A stretch of DNA of 64,000 bases, taken from assembly GCF_015840335.1 (NCBI RefSeq), contig NZ_CP060395.1, positions 1-64,000 on the forward strand, read 5' to 3'. The notes beneath the pieces were generated by a model. That model worked only from the letters and a program-made list of their open reading frames with translations, searched no databases and was not told the origin of the DNA. Of the stretch, positions 17,107-25,839 are shown piece after piece. Positions within the stretch are counted from its first letter, which is position 1. Every line of letters begins with the position of its first letter. The DNA comes from Synechococcus sp. CBW1108. Its GTDB lineage: Bacteria; Cyanobacteriota; Cyanobacteriia; PCC-6307; Cyanobiaceae. The position numbers were made by a program, and so were the translations under genes.

Positions 17107-17391
17107 TGGCAAAACTCCGGCTTGATCACCTGAAATGGCGATCAGTTGCAACGCTAATCCCCACCAAACCCGGTGGTCCAAGTGGGCCGCCCCCTGTCAG
17201 GGGCCGAACAAAAAGCTGTCATTGCCCAGGGCTTTTAGGCTTATTTACCTAATGTTGCAGGCGGAACCGGCACCCCTGGAGTTCTCCGGGGGGTGGAATG
17301 TTCAACCCGGCCGGTTCCCCACTCCTGGAGCGCCCCTGGGTTCATGCACGGGGCCTCTGGGCCAGAATGGCGCCTCTCCTGGGGACCGTGG
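17107..17391. other. Intergenic region between divergent sbtA and rdgB
   Basis: This 285-base non-coding stretch must carry the start signals for both genes. It contains an inverted pair TGATC...GATCA close to sbtA, a stem CCACC...GGTGG (around 17160-17177), a near-perfect GC stem CCCCTG-T-CAGGGG (around 17190-17205), and the 16-base element shared with the csoS1A leader (17288-17303). An AT-richer patch (TTTTAGGCTTATTTACC) at about 17232-17249 is the best place for a promoter. No convincing -35/-10 pair could be fixed. Confidence 0.5.
17288..17303 (-). repeat. Second copy of the 16-base motif, upstream of sbtA
   Basis: Identical to 15648-15663 in the same orientation relative to the minus-strand genes, here about 180 bases upstream of the sbtA start. 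It is followed within six bases by CTCCAGG in both places, so the similarity extends imperfectly beyond the exact 16 bases. Its meaning is unknown. Confidence 0.55.
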
Positions 17392-17973
17392 ATGCCAGCT
17401 TTGGTGATCGCCAGCGGCAACCCCCACAAGGTGGCCGAAATCGGTGCCATGCTCGAGCTTGTTGAGCTGGAAGTGTTGCCCCAGCCAGCGGGGCTGGAAA
17501 TTGAGGAAACGGGCTCCACCTACCTCGACAACGCGAGGATCAAGGCCCAGGCAGTGGCCAGACTCACCGGCCAGTGGGCCCTGGCGGACGACTCCGGCAT
17601 CGAGGTGGATGCCCTGGGCGGCGCACCCGGAATTTTTTCGGCCCGTTACGCCCCCACCGACCACGAACGCATTCATCGCCTGTTGCACGAACTGGGCGAC
17701 TCCCTCTACCGGGGGGCCAGTTTCCGCAGTGCGATGGTGCTGGCCGATCCCTCCGGAGCCAGCCGCGCCGAAGCAGAGGGCATCTGCAGGGGTTCAATCC
17801 TGCGCCAACCCCAGGGCCATGGCAGTGGCTACGACAGTCTGCTCTTCGTGCGCGAGGCTGGCAGCTCCTATGCCCAGATGGGCCCCCACTTGAGAAGCAA
17901 ATTCGGCAGCCGCGGTAAGGCAGCGAGGTTGCTCGCCCCGGCGCTGCGGCGGCTCCTGGGGATTCGAGGCTGA
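17392..17973 (+). CDS. rdgB: Non-canonical purine NTP pyrophosphatase (RdgB/HAM1)
   Basis: Hydrolyses dITP, ITP and XTP to monophosphates, cleaning the nucleotide pool; 193 residues. Family motifs are ALVIASGNPHKVAEI at the N-terminus, TYLDNARIKAQAVARLTG, ALADDSGIEVDALGGAPGIFSARYA and GSGYDSLLF. The open frame extends 33 codons upstream, but the ATG at 17392 gives the normal N-terminus. It lies alone on the + strand between sbtA and csoS1D, interrupting the CCM cluster. Confidence 0.95.
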   Translation: MPALVIASGNPHKVAEIGAMLELVELEVLPQPAGLEIEETGSTYLDNARIKAQAVARLTGQWALADDSGIEVDALGGAPGIFSARYAPTDHERIHRLLHELGDSLYRGASFRSAMVLADPSGASRAEAEGICRGSILRQPQGHGSGYDSLLFVREAGSSYAQMGPHLRSKFGSRGKAARLLAPALRRLLGIRG

Positions 17974-17983
17974 GCTGGATTAG

Positions 17984-18025
17984 CTCAGCTGGCACCCCTC
18001 AGCTGGCACTCCCTCAGCTGGCACT
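17984..18025. repeat. Three tandem about 14-base repeats at the csoS1D 3' end
   Basis: Copies of CTCAGCTGGCAC(T) begin near 17984, 17998 and 18012 on the + strand. On the minus strand each contains AGTGCCAGCTGA, the last three residues plus stop codon of csoS1D (18014-18025), so the stop region has been copied twice downstream. The tract separates the convergent rdgB and csoS1D ends. Confidence 0.85.
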
Positions 18026-18859
18026 GTTGTTGATGTGGTTGATGGCCCGCATCGCCGCGGCGGCGGCCTCTTCCACATCGCCTTCGCGGCCCGCCAGGGT
18101 GAGGCGACCAAAGGCGCCCACGGCCTTGACATCGACCACCGTGATGTTGGAGCCCTTTTCGGCCTCATTGGCGGCGATCAGCACGTAGCCGGCGGGCTCG
18201 GTTTCCAGGATGAACATGCTCATGCCGGCCTGGATCATCGAGCCGCGGCGGTTCTGACGGTTGATCAACACCGCATGGTCGGGGGTGATGGCACGGATGA
18301 TCTCTGTCCAGCTCACCTCGCAACGGCTGCGCTGCTCCACCCGGCTGCCGATCGCCTCGAGCACCACATCGCCCGAGTGGAGCACATTGCTCTGGTCACG
18401 GTGATAGAGGGCCAGCGAGCCGAAGGCCCGCTCCACGATCATCTGGCCGAGGCGCACGGTGCTCGCCTTGAGGGCGATGTCGGTGACCCGGTGCACCGCC
18501 ATGCCGGGCGACACTTCGAGCCAGAGACAGGCGTCGCCGGGGATCGGCAGGAAGCCCTGGCTCACGGTGCCCATGTAGGCGGCCAGCTGGGGCTGGAGTG
18601 AATCCAGAAAGACGTAGGTGCGCAGCTCGATCGACTGCACCTGGCTCGACTGGCGGGCCAGGCGGGAGCCTTCGCTGTCGGTGGTGATCACGCAGCTGGC
18701 GCCGGAGCTGCCGCTATCCAACTGGGTGCCGGTGACCAAGGATCCAGAACGGGGGCCCGCAGGTACCGAAACCCTGCCCGTGCCCGTTACAGATGCCGAC
18801 GCTCCTTCCCGTCTCCGGCGCAGGGCCAGTTCTTCTCGAGATGGCTGGCGAGCGGGCAA
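18014..18859 (-). CDS. csoS1D: Carboxysome shell trimer CsoS1D (tandem BMC) with CsoS2-like N-terminus
   Basis: Tandem-BMC pseudohexamer whose stacked trimers form a gated pore in the alpha-carboxysome shell; 281 residues. The two BMC domains span roughly 70-165 and 175-275; [21 protein letters not shown] lies at their junction. The first 48 residues are an extension with [13 protein letters not shown] (6-18) followed by VTGT at 24-27 and VTGT at 42-45. The same arrangement is found in the CsoS2 C-region repeat of this cluster. The gene is 2.4 kb from csoS1A, beyond sbtAB and rdgB, on the same strand. Family assignment is secure; the role of the extension is inference. Confidence 0.94.
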   Translation of the reverse strand: MPARQPSREELALRRRREGASASVTGTGRVSVPAGPRSGSLVTGTQLDSGSSGASCVITTDSEGSRLARQSSQVQSIELRTYVFLDSLQPQLAAYMGTVSQGFLPIPGDACLWLEVSPGMAVHRVTDIALKASTVRLGQMIVERAFGSLALYHRDQSNVLHSGDVVLEAIGSRVEQRSRCEVSWTEIIRAITPDHAVLINRQNRRGSMIQAGMSMFILETEPAGYVLIAANEAEKGSNITVVDVKAVGAFGRLTLAGREGDVEEAAAAAMRAINHINNSAS

Positions 18860-18984
18860 GGGTCCTGCGGGCAGCTTGCCCTTTCAGCTGGGCAGCCGCG
18901 CCGGGATCTTAACCCTGAGCCCGGTTACACCCTTGCCCATTGTTGCGGAGCCGGTAGGGTCCGGCCAACGTTGATGGGACGTTC

Positions 18985-19419
18985 ATGACCAGCCGACAGC
19001 AAGCCGCCAGCACCGCCGCTGCCACAACCAGCCCGGCCCCGCTCCCAGAGTGGATGGCCGAAGCCGCGGCCCAGGGGGTGAAACCGGAGCAGGCCCTGGC
19101 CTTTATCGGCCTGGGTTTGATGCAGAAAATGGCGGGATCCGGCAACGACCTGCCCTGGATCTGGGCAGACTCTGATGATGGGGGCCGGGCCGATCTGGCA
19201 GCCCTGCGTCAGCGCCTCGAACTCACCCAGCTGGCACTCCAGACCGGTGCCCCCCTGACCACGGCCGAGGTCAGCCAGTTGCTAGGCGTACGCCCTACCA
19301 GTGAGAGCGTGGAACGGGCTGGAATCAGGGCTCGCCGCCTCAGCCGCAATGTCTGGAAGCTGGCTAGGGCCGAAGGGGGCGATTCCCGCAGTGACGATGC
19401 CTTCCGGCGCCGTTTCTGA
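18985..19419 (+). CDS. Hypothetical protein, possible DNA-binding
   Basis: A 144-residue soluble protein of unknown function. After an Ala/Thr-rich N-terminus there is a helix (LPEWMAEAAAQGVKPEQALAFIG). Residues about 85-120 (GAPLTTAEVSQLLGVRP, then ERAGIRARRLSRNVWKLAR) have the look of a winged-helix or helix-turn-helix segment with a basic recognition helix. No family could be named. It is divergent from csoS1D with 125 bases between the starts, so both may share a regulatory region. A link to the carboxysome is only positional. Confidence 0.65.
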   Translation: MTSRQQAASTAAATTSPAPLPEWMAEAAAQGVKPEQALAFIGLGLMQKMAGSGNDLPWIWADSDDGGRADLAALRQRLELTQLALQTGAPLTTAEVSQLLGVRPTSESVERAGIRARRLSRNVWKLARAEGGDSRSDDAFRRRF

Positions 19420-19448
19420 GCCCCAGCACGCCCCCGGGGGCAGCAGCG

Positions 19449-20877
<1,429 letters not shown>

Positions 20878-20917
20878 GCCGAGAAAAGCAATCCTTTAGG
20901 GACACAATTCTTCTAGC

Positions 20918-20949
20918 GGCAATGGCTCCCCTTGGCAATGGCTCCTAAG
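20918..20949. repeat. Two tandem 16-base repeats downstream of psaM
   Basis: GGCAATGGCTCC is repeated at 20918 and 20934 with 16-base spacing, immediately 3' of the psaM stop. It resembles the other short tandem duplications at gene ends in this window. Confidence 0.8.
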
Positions 20950-20954
20950 GGAAC

Positions 20955-21059
20955 TCAGGCCTTGTAGAGCGAGAAGCAGAGACGCACGGCCAGCACCCCC
21001 GCATGGGCTGCCACCACCAGGGCAATCAGCACTTCGGCCAGGCTGAGGGTGGAAACCAT
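20955..21059 (-). CDS. psaM: Photosystem I reaction centre subunit PsaM (subunit XII)
   Basis: A 34-residue single-pass membrane protein translated from the ATG at 21057-21059 to the TGA at 20955. The sequence begins MVSTLSLAEVLIALVVAAHA and ends VRLCFSLYKA. This matches the PsaM pattern: a short polar N-terminus, a V/A-rich helix, then the A-x-R-L...LYK end. PsaM stabilises photosystem I trimers. It is divergent from crr6, with 102 bases between the starts. The assignment is by pattern and context. Confidence 0.85.
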   Translation of the reverse strand: MVSTLSLAEVLIALVVAAHAGVLAVRLCFSLYKA

Positions 21060-21161
21060 GATGGCTGGAATCAACGGGATATCCCATTCTTTGCCCATCG
21101 GTGGCTACGGTCCAGCGGCGCCCGCCCTGCTGTCACAGCTCTTGATGGCTCCGACCTGCTA

Positions 21162-21632
21162 ATGCCCGTGGAGATCTCCGAGCAACAGATCCGCACCCTC
21201 GATCTCGCCCCGCTTCAACCCTGGGCAAGCCTCGATCCGGCAGCCCTGGTGCAACGGGCCGGATCCCTCGAACTCAACTTCGATTGGCCCCAGGCCGCAG
21301 ACGATCCCCGCGAACTCTCTGAGATCGCCGAACTGCGGCTCTGGTCCCTGCGGGCCGATGCGGAATATCCCTGGTTGCCCCTGGTGCTGGAACGCGGCAG
21401 TGGCCAGCTCACCCGACATGGGGCCATGCTGCTGCCCCACCAGTTCAGTCGCACCGAGGGGATCCGCTTTGCCCCCGAGGCCCTTGAACTGTGGATGACC
21501 CATCGCCTGTTCGGCCTCGATGCCTGGGCCCGATCCCACAACCTGGGCATCCGCCAGGGGCTCACCCAGATGGCTGCGGTGCTGGGATTCGAGCTCGATG
21601 CCCAGTTCTGGAATTACTTACCGCCGGTCTGA
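21162..21632 (+). CDS. CRR6-family NDH-1 assembly protein (DUF1817)
   Basis: A 156-residue cytoplasmic protein of the CRR6 (chlororespiratory reduction 6) family, implicated in maturation of the NdhI subunit of NDH-1. Recognisable segments are EISEQQIRTLDLAPLQPW, LNFDWPQAADDPRELSEI, EYPWLPLVL and LLPHQFSRTEGIRFAPEALELWM. The frame extends 53 codons upstream, but the ATG at 21162 gives the family N-terminus. Its function ties in with the NDH-1 CO2-uptake genes at 4-7.7 kb, though they are not adjacent. Confidence 0.88.
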   Translation: MPVEISEQQIRTLDLAPLQPWASLDPAALVQRAGSLELNFDWPQAADDPRELSEIAELRLWSLRADAEYPWLPLVLERGSGQLTRHGAMLLPHQFSRTEGIRFAPEALELWMTHRLFGLDAWARSHNLGIRQGLTQMAAVLGFELDAQFWNYLPPV

Positions 21633-21666
21633 GCTCTGGCCAACTCCCCGGGGGCTGGGCCCAGGA

Positions 21667-22434
21667 TCAGCCAGTCGGCCCAAGCAACAGCTGCAGGGCG
21701 TGGCCTCCGCTCTGGAGCCCTAGGACCATCGTGAGGGCCCGCAACATCCAGACCAGGTAGACCCCACTGACCCGATCCAAGCGGGCGGCGGACCAGCGGG
21801 CGGCCAGGGCGGCCGTAGCCCCCAGGGCAAGGCCAATGGGCAGCAGGGCCCGGCCGTCCCTGAAGAAGGTGGTTGAAGCCACCGTGGCGGAAACCAGCAC
21901 AGCCAGGCCGCTGAAGCGAATGGCCAGGTGGATGGGCACCCGCAGGAACCTCACCATCAGGGGCACCATCACCAGGCCGCCGCCGATGCCGAGCATGCCC
22001 GTAGCCAATCCCGCCATCCATCCCACGGCGGAAAGGCCCGGCAGGTTGGGGGGGGATTCGCCCCCAACCTCGGGGGGCCCATGGGGCTGAATGGTGGCTG
22101 TCAGCACGGCGTACATCAGCGCCTGCAGGGCCAACAGTTGCCAGCCCTGCACCCCCAGGCTCACCCGGCTGAACAGGCCCGCACCGAGGCCGGCCCCAAT
22201 GGCAATCGCCAGGGCGGAGCGCCAGGGAAGGCTGCGGTTGGCCAGGTGCGTCCAGGTGGACCCGAGGGTGGTGGGCACGATCGCCAGGGTGCTGGTGGCA
22301 AGGGCCTGGTGCGGTTCCAGCCCCGCCAGCAAGAGCATGGGGGCGAACACCAGCCCCCCGCCAATACCCAGCAGACCAGACAGCAGCCCAGCCAGCAACC
22401 CCAGGGGGAGATAGGGCAACAGGCTCCACAACAT
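21667..22434 (-). CDS. TauE/SafE-family permease (sulphite exporter-like)
   Basis: An integral membrane protein of 255 residues with about eight segments arranged as an inverted repeat. The duplicated glycine motif is clear: GLLGIGGGLVFAPML near residue 20 and GMLGIGGGLVMVPLM near residue 150. Family members export sulphite, sulphoacetate or related anions; the substrate here is unknown. The ATG at 22434 is chosen; the upstream 54-codon extension is not membrane-like. It is divergent from the lipoate-ligase-like gene with 17 bases between starts. Confidence 0.87.
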   Translation of the reverse strand: MLWSLLPYLPLGLLAGLLSGLLGIGGGLVFAPMLLLAGLEPHQALATSTLAIVPTTLGSTWTHLANRSLPWRSALAIAIGAGLGAGLFSRVSLGVQGWQLLALQALMYAVLTATIQPHGPPEVGGESPPNLPGLSAVGWMAGLATGMLGIGGGLVMVPLMVRFLRVPIHLAIRFSGLAVLVSATVASTTFFRDGRALLPIGLALGATAALAARWSAARLDRVSGVYLVWMLRALTMVLGLQSGGHALQLLLGPTG

Positions 22435-22451
22435 CCTGGCAATCTGGGGTG

Positions 22452-23282
22452 ATGGCGGCTCCTTCAGCATCCCCCATGCCGCCCCTGAGGCTGCTGCCCA
22501 GCACCTGCCGGAGCGGGGCCTGGCAGATGGCCACCGATGCCTGGTTGCTGGAGCAAGCTGCGCCCAGCTTTCGCCTCTACAGCTGGCAGCGTCCAACCCT
22601 GTCGCTGGGATTTCACCAGGGCAAGGTGGAAGCCCACTGGAGCGAACTGGCCAGCGCCGGGGTAATCGATCTGGTGCGCCGGCCCAGCGGCGGCAGGGCA
22701 GTCCTCCATGCCGGCGAGATCACCTATGGCCTGGTCTGGCCCGGGGCGCCACTGGGGCGCAAGCGGGCCTATGGGCTGGCGTGCCGCTGGCTGCTGGAGG
22801 CCTTTGCCCAGCTGGGCCACCCCCTGAAACCGGGCAGCCAAGCCAGCGCGATGCAGCCCAGCAACTGTTTTGCCTCAGGCACCGCCGCAGACCTGGTCGA
22901 CGCCGATGGGGCCAAGCGCATCGGCAGCGCCCAGCTCTGGCGCAGGGGCTGCCTGCTCCAGCACGGCTCGATCCTGGTCGAGCCAGCAGATGGGCTCTGG
23001 CAGCAGGTATTCAACGCCCCGCCTCCCCGGCTGGCCAGGCTGCCCCTAGGGGGCTCCGCCCTGCAAAGTCTGCTGATCCGATCGGCCCTGACCTGGCTGC
23101 CAACAGCCGGCTCAGGATGGACTGAAGGGGCCCTCAGCGGCGCTGAGCTCGCCGCCATCGGAGCCCGCCTGGGGCCTTACACGGAGGGGCTACCTATTGG
23201 CAGGGCAGGGGCTTCGCCGGAGGCTTCACCGGAGGCCAGCATCGATCGCACCACCTGGGGCAGGGCCAGGCCTAGCGGGTAG
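22452..23282 (+). CDS. Lipoate-protein ligase A-like protein
   Basis: Member of the biotin/lipoate ligase fold family, 276 residues. Substrate-binding signatures are present: LVRRPSGGRAVLHAGEITYG and AKRIGSAQLWRRGCLLQHGSILV with the expected Lys. The likely role is attachment or transfer of lipoyl or octanoyl groups. The last 35 codons overlap the convergent site-2 protease gene and contain a GASPEASPEAS repeat unlike the rest, so the normal domain probably ends before them. GTG at 22449 or ATG at 22476 are alternative starts. Confidence 0.85.
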   Translation: MAAPSASPMPPLRLLPSTCRSGAWQMATDAWLLEQAAPSFRLYSWQRPTLSLGFHQGKVEAHWSELASAGVIDLVRRPSGGRAVLHAGEITYGLVWPGAPLGRKRAYGLACRWLLEAFAQLGHPLKPGSQASAMQPSNCFASGTAADLVDADGAKRIGSAQLWRRGCLLQHGSILVEPADGLWQQVFNAPPPRLARLPLGGSALQSLLIRSALTWLPTAGSGWTEGALSGAELAAIGARLGPYTEGLPIGRAGASPEASPEASIDRTTWGRARPSG

Positions 23283-24451
23283 GTGCCTTGGCGCCGAGCT
23301 GCCTCGAGCAGGGGGGCAGGCAGCTTTAATCCCATCTTGACGAGCACGGCCTCCCCGAGTTCAGGCCGCTCGATCGTGCCGCAGGGCAGGCCGGCGGGGC
23401 TGAACACCAGCAGGCGGTCGCGGTCGCTGGCTTCGAGTTGTTGCACCGCCTGCCAGAGCGGGGCTGAGTCCCGAATCGAAGGAAGGCTGTCCAGGGGCTG
23501 GATGTGGTCACCGATGCGATCGCTATCCCAGCGCTGTACAGGGAGCTGCTGCAGCGGGGTGTCGTCAATGACCCCCTGCCAGCGGCCGCGATCGCAGACC
23601 AGCAGCCAGTCGCCCTGGCCGGCGTCACTGGCCTGGGCCAGGCGGATCCTGCTCAGCTCCCGCAGGGGGCCGGAGGCCTCAAGCACCCGAAAACGACGAC
23701 CTGCCGCATCCCGCACCTTGAGCTCATTGAGGGTGCGCTGCAGCACCAGCATCTGGCGCTGGTTGCGGGATGCACCCAGGCCAAACCAGCCCAGCAGCAT
23801 CAACCAGGCCCCACTGAGCCCCGCCCCTCGCAGCAGCAGCACCGTGCCCAGGCCGATGGCAAAAAGGGACAGGATGCGGCCGGATTGGTTGGCTACCTCC
23901 ACGCCCCGCCTTTGGCTGCCACTGATCTGCCACACCAGGGCCTTGACGATCAGGCCGCCGTCGAGGGGCAGACCGGGCAGCAGATTGAACAGGGCCAGCA
24001 CCAGGTTGAGGCTGCCGAGCTGGGCAACCATCGCCCCCAGCAGCGGCGAGAGATGGTCTGCAGCGTGGGTAGCGGCCAGTAGACCCATGCCCAGCAGAAG
24101 GCTGACGGCCGGCCCCGCTGCAGCGACCAGCAGGGCCCCTCGGGCCGTGCTGCATTCCCGCTCCACGCTGGCCACCCCCCCCAGCAGAAACAGGGTGATG
24201 CTGCTGACCTGAACGCCCTGGGTCAGGGCCACCAGGGAATGGCCCAGTTCGTGCAGGAGAACTGAGACGAACAGCAGGAGGGCCGTCAGCAGACCCAGGG
24301 CCCAGAGGACGCCAGCACTGACGGGATCCTTGAGGCTCAGGCTGTATTGCTGCTGGAAGGCCGCGGTGGCAAGCACCAGGATCACAAACCAACTCGGATG
24401 GATGCGCAGAGGAATCCCGCGGATCTTGAACAGCTGCCAGCCCTCTCCCAC
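23177..24451 (-). CDS. Site-2 protease family (M50) membrane metalloprotease with CBS-like region
   Basis: Intramembrane zinc metalloprotease of 424 residues. Membrane segments occupy about residues 15-235 and include the zinc motif HELGH and the LPLDGG motif that carries the third ligand. Residues about 250-375 resemble a pair of degraded CBS domains, typical of the group 3 site-2 proteases of cyanobacteria. Likely activity is regulated cleavage of membrane-bound factors; the substrate is unknown. It starts with GTG (24451), 83 bases from the divergent trpF. Its 3' end overlaps the lipoate-ligase-like gene by 106 bases. Confidence 0.9.
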   Translation of the reverse strand: MGEGWQLFKIRGIPLRIHPSWFVILVLATAAFQQQYSLSLKDPVSAGVLWALGLLTALLLFVSVLLHELGHSLVALTQGVQVSSITLFLLGGVASVERECSTARGALLVAAAGPAVSLLLGMGLLAATHAADHLSPLLGAMVAQLGSLNLVLALFNLLPGLPLDGGLIVKALVWQISGSQRRGVEVANQSGRILSLFAIGLGTVLLLRGAGLSGAWLMLLGWFGLGASRNQRQMLVLQRTLNELKVRDAAGRRFRVLEASGPLRELSRIRLAQASDAGQGDWLLVCDRGRWQGVIDDTPLQQLPVQRWDSDRIGDHIQPLDSLPSIRDSAPLWQAVQQLEASDRDRLLVFSPAGLPCGTIERPELGEAVLVKMGLKLPAPLLEAARRQGTYPLGLALPQVVRSMLASGEASGEAPALPIGSPSV

Positions 24452-24534
24452 GGCCCCTCCACCGGCACGACAACCGGGCCAGGCCCGCCATCAGATAGCT
24501 GATCCTAAAAAGGTGGCATGCCAGATGCCCACCC

Positions 24535-25182
24535 ATGCCCCGCCCCCGGCTCAAGATCTGCGGACTGCGGCAGCCGGCCCAGGCCGCAGCAGTCGCCCTT
24601 CTGGGCGCCGATGCCATCGGCGTGATCGGCGTGGCAGGGTCGCCTCGATACGTAGATCCGGCCGAACGGCAGGCCCTGTTTGCCGCCGTGCAGGCCGCAG
24701 CCCCCGGCTGCCAGCGGGTGTTGGTGGTGGCCGATCCCGATGGGGCCACGCTGGAGCAGCTGGGGACGGACAGGGGGCATGGGATTCTCCAGCTGCACGG
24801 TTCGGAGAGCCCGCAGCGCTGCCGGGAGCTGGGCGAAAAACTGGGCTGCGAGCTCTGGAAAGCCCTGCGCATCCGCGGCCCGGAGGATCTGCAGCAGGCA
24901 GCCGCCTACGCGGAGGTGGTCGATGCCCTGCTACTCGATGCCTGGCTACCTGACCAGCTCGGTGGGACGGGCCATCCCATCCCGATTGACTGGCTGGATC
25001 AGTTTCAGCCGCCCCTGCCCTGGTGGCTGGCGGGGGGCATTCGCGCCGACCGGGTCGCGCCGGTGCTGGCCCGGCTGAGCCCCACTGGCCTCGATGCCTC
25101 CAGTGGCGTGGAGCGCAGGCCTGGCGACAAGGACCTCGAGCTTGTAGCGGAGCTGGTTGGCGCCCTCGGCGCAGCTGGCTGA
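24535..25182 (+). CDS. trpF: Phosphoribosylanthranilate isomerase
   Basis: Third step of the tryptophan branch: isomerises phosphoribosylanthranilate to CdRP. It is a TIM barrel of 215 residues. Motifs are LKICGLRQPAQA with the catalytic Cys, ILQLHGSESPQ, LLLDAW (catalytic Asp), and the phosphate-binding end WWLAGGIR...GLDASSGVERRPGDKD. The length is normal. Confidence 0.96.
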   Translation: MPRPRLKICGLRQPAQAAAVALLGADAIGVIGVAGSPRYVDPAERQALFAAVQAAAPGCQRVLVVADPDGATLEQLGTDRGHGILQLHGSESPQRCRELGEKLGCELWKALRIRGPEDLQQAAAYAEVVDALLLDAWLPDQLGGTGHPIPIDWLDQFQPPLPWWLAGGIRADRVAPVLARLSPTGLDASSGVERRPGDKDLELVAELVGALGAAG

Positions 25183-25227
25183 GAAGGCCTTTTGACGCCA
25201 AAATCAGCTGGACATTTCCCTCTGCTG

Positions 25228-25785
25228 ATGGGTCCCTGCCCTGGACAACAAAGCCAACGCCAGCTGGGCCTGGGCGGCTGCCTGGCCCTGGTGCTGGCCT
25301 GGATGCCGGTCTGGATGCCGGCCTGGATACCGGAAGGGGTGGCGGCCCAGGACCTGGTGGGCTGCCAGCTGGTGGATGGCCAGCTCTCCTGCGTGCCTGG
25401 GGTCAGTGCCGATCCCCAGGCCCAGATCCAGGCCCTACGTCAGCAGATCTCCAGCGATCTGCAGCTGGAAAGCGCCGTTCAGCAGCAGATCAACGGATTG
25501 GAGCAGCTGGCGCTCCAGGGTAAGGCCATCGCGGGTCAGGTGCTGCAGGCCACGGCCTTGGCGGACGCGCTGGCGGCCCTGCCTCCCCAGGCCTTCCACT
25601 GGTACCGGCGCAGCCCGGGCAGCAGCCAATGGCTGCTGATCGTGGAGGCGTCCGGACCCAGCTATGTCCTCCAGCCCCAGGATGTTTCAGCCGAAGTGAT
25701 GCTGGTGGTGGCTGTCTCTCCGGCCGGTGCCCCGGCCCAACGCCAGGCTTCCCGACCTGTGGGGCCGGTGCTCCCGGCTCCCTAA
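25228..25785 (+). CDS. Hypothetical exported protein
   Basis: A 185-residue protein with a signal-type N-terminus: QLGLGGCLALVLAWMPVW, ending near VAAQD. A middle region follows that is rich in Gln and predicted to be helical or coiled coil (QAQIQALRQQISSDLQ...QQQINGLEQLALQGK), then a compact C-terminal part (HWYRRSPGSSQWLLIVEASGPSYVL). A TTG at 25192 would add 12 residues. It is 45 bases downstream of trpF on the same strand and convergent with folE. No family recognised. Confidence 0.6.
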   Translation: MGPCPGQQSQRQLGLGGCLALVLAWMPVWMPAWIPEGVAAQDLVGCQLVDGQLSCVPGVSADPQAQIQALRQQISSDLQLESAVQQQINGLEQLALQGKAIAGQVLQATALADALAALPPQAFHWYRRSPGSSQWLLIVEASGPSYVLQPQDVSAEVMLVVAVSPAGAPAQRQASRPVGPVLPAP

Positions 25786-25839
25786 GGGCAGGCGCCCGGC
25801 CGAAGAAATTTGCTTAGCCAGGGGAGAGGGGATTGCTCG

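Noticed and set aside
17190-17205. GC-rich stem upstream of sbtA considered as a terminator
   Set aside because: No T-run on either strand and no gene ends beside it.
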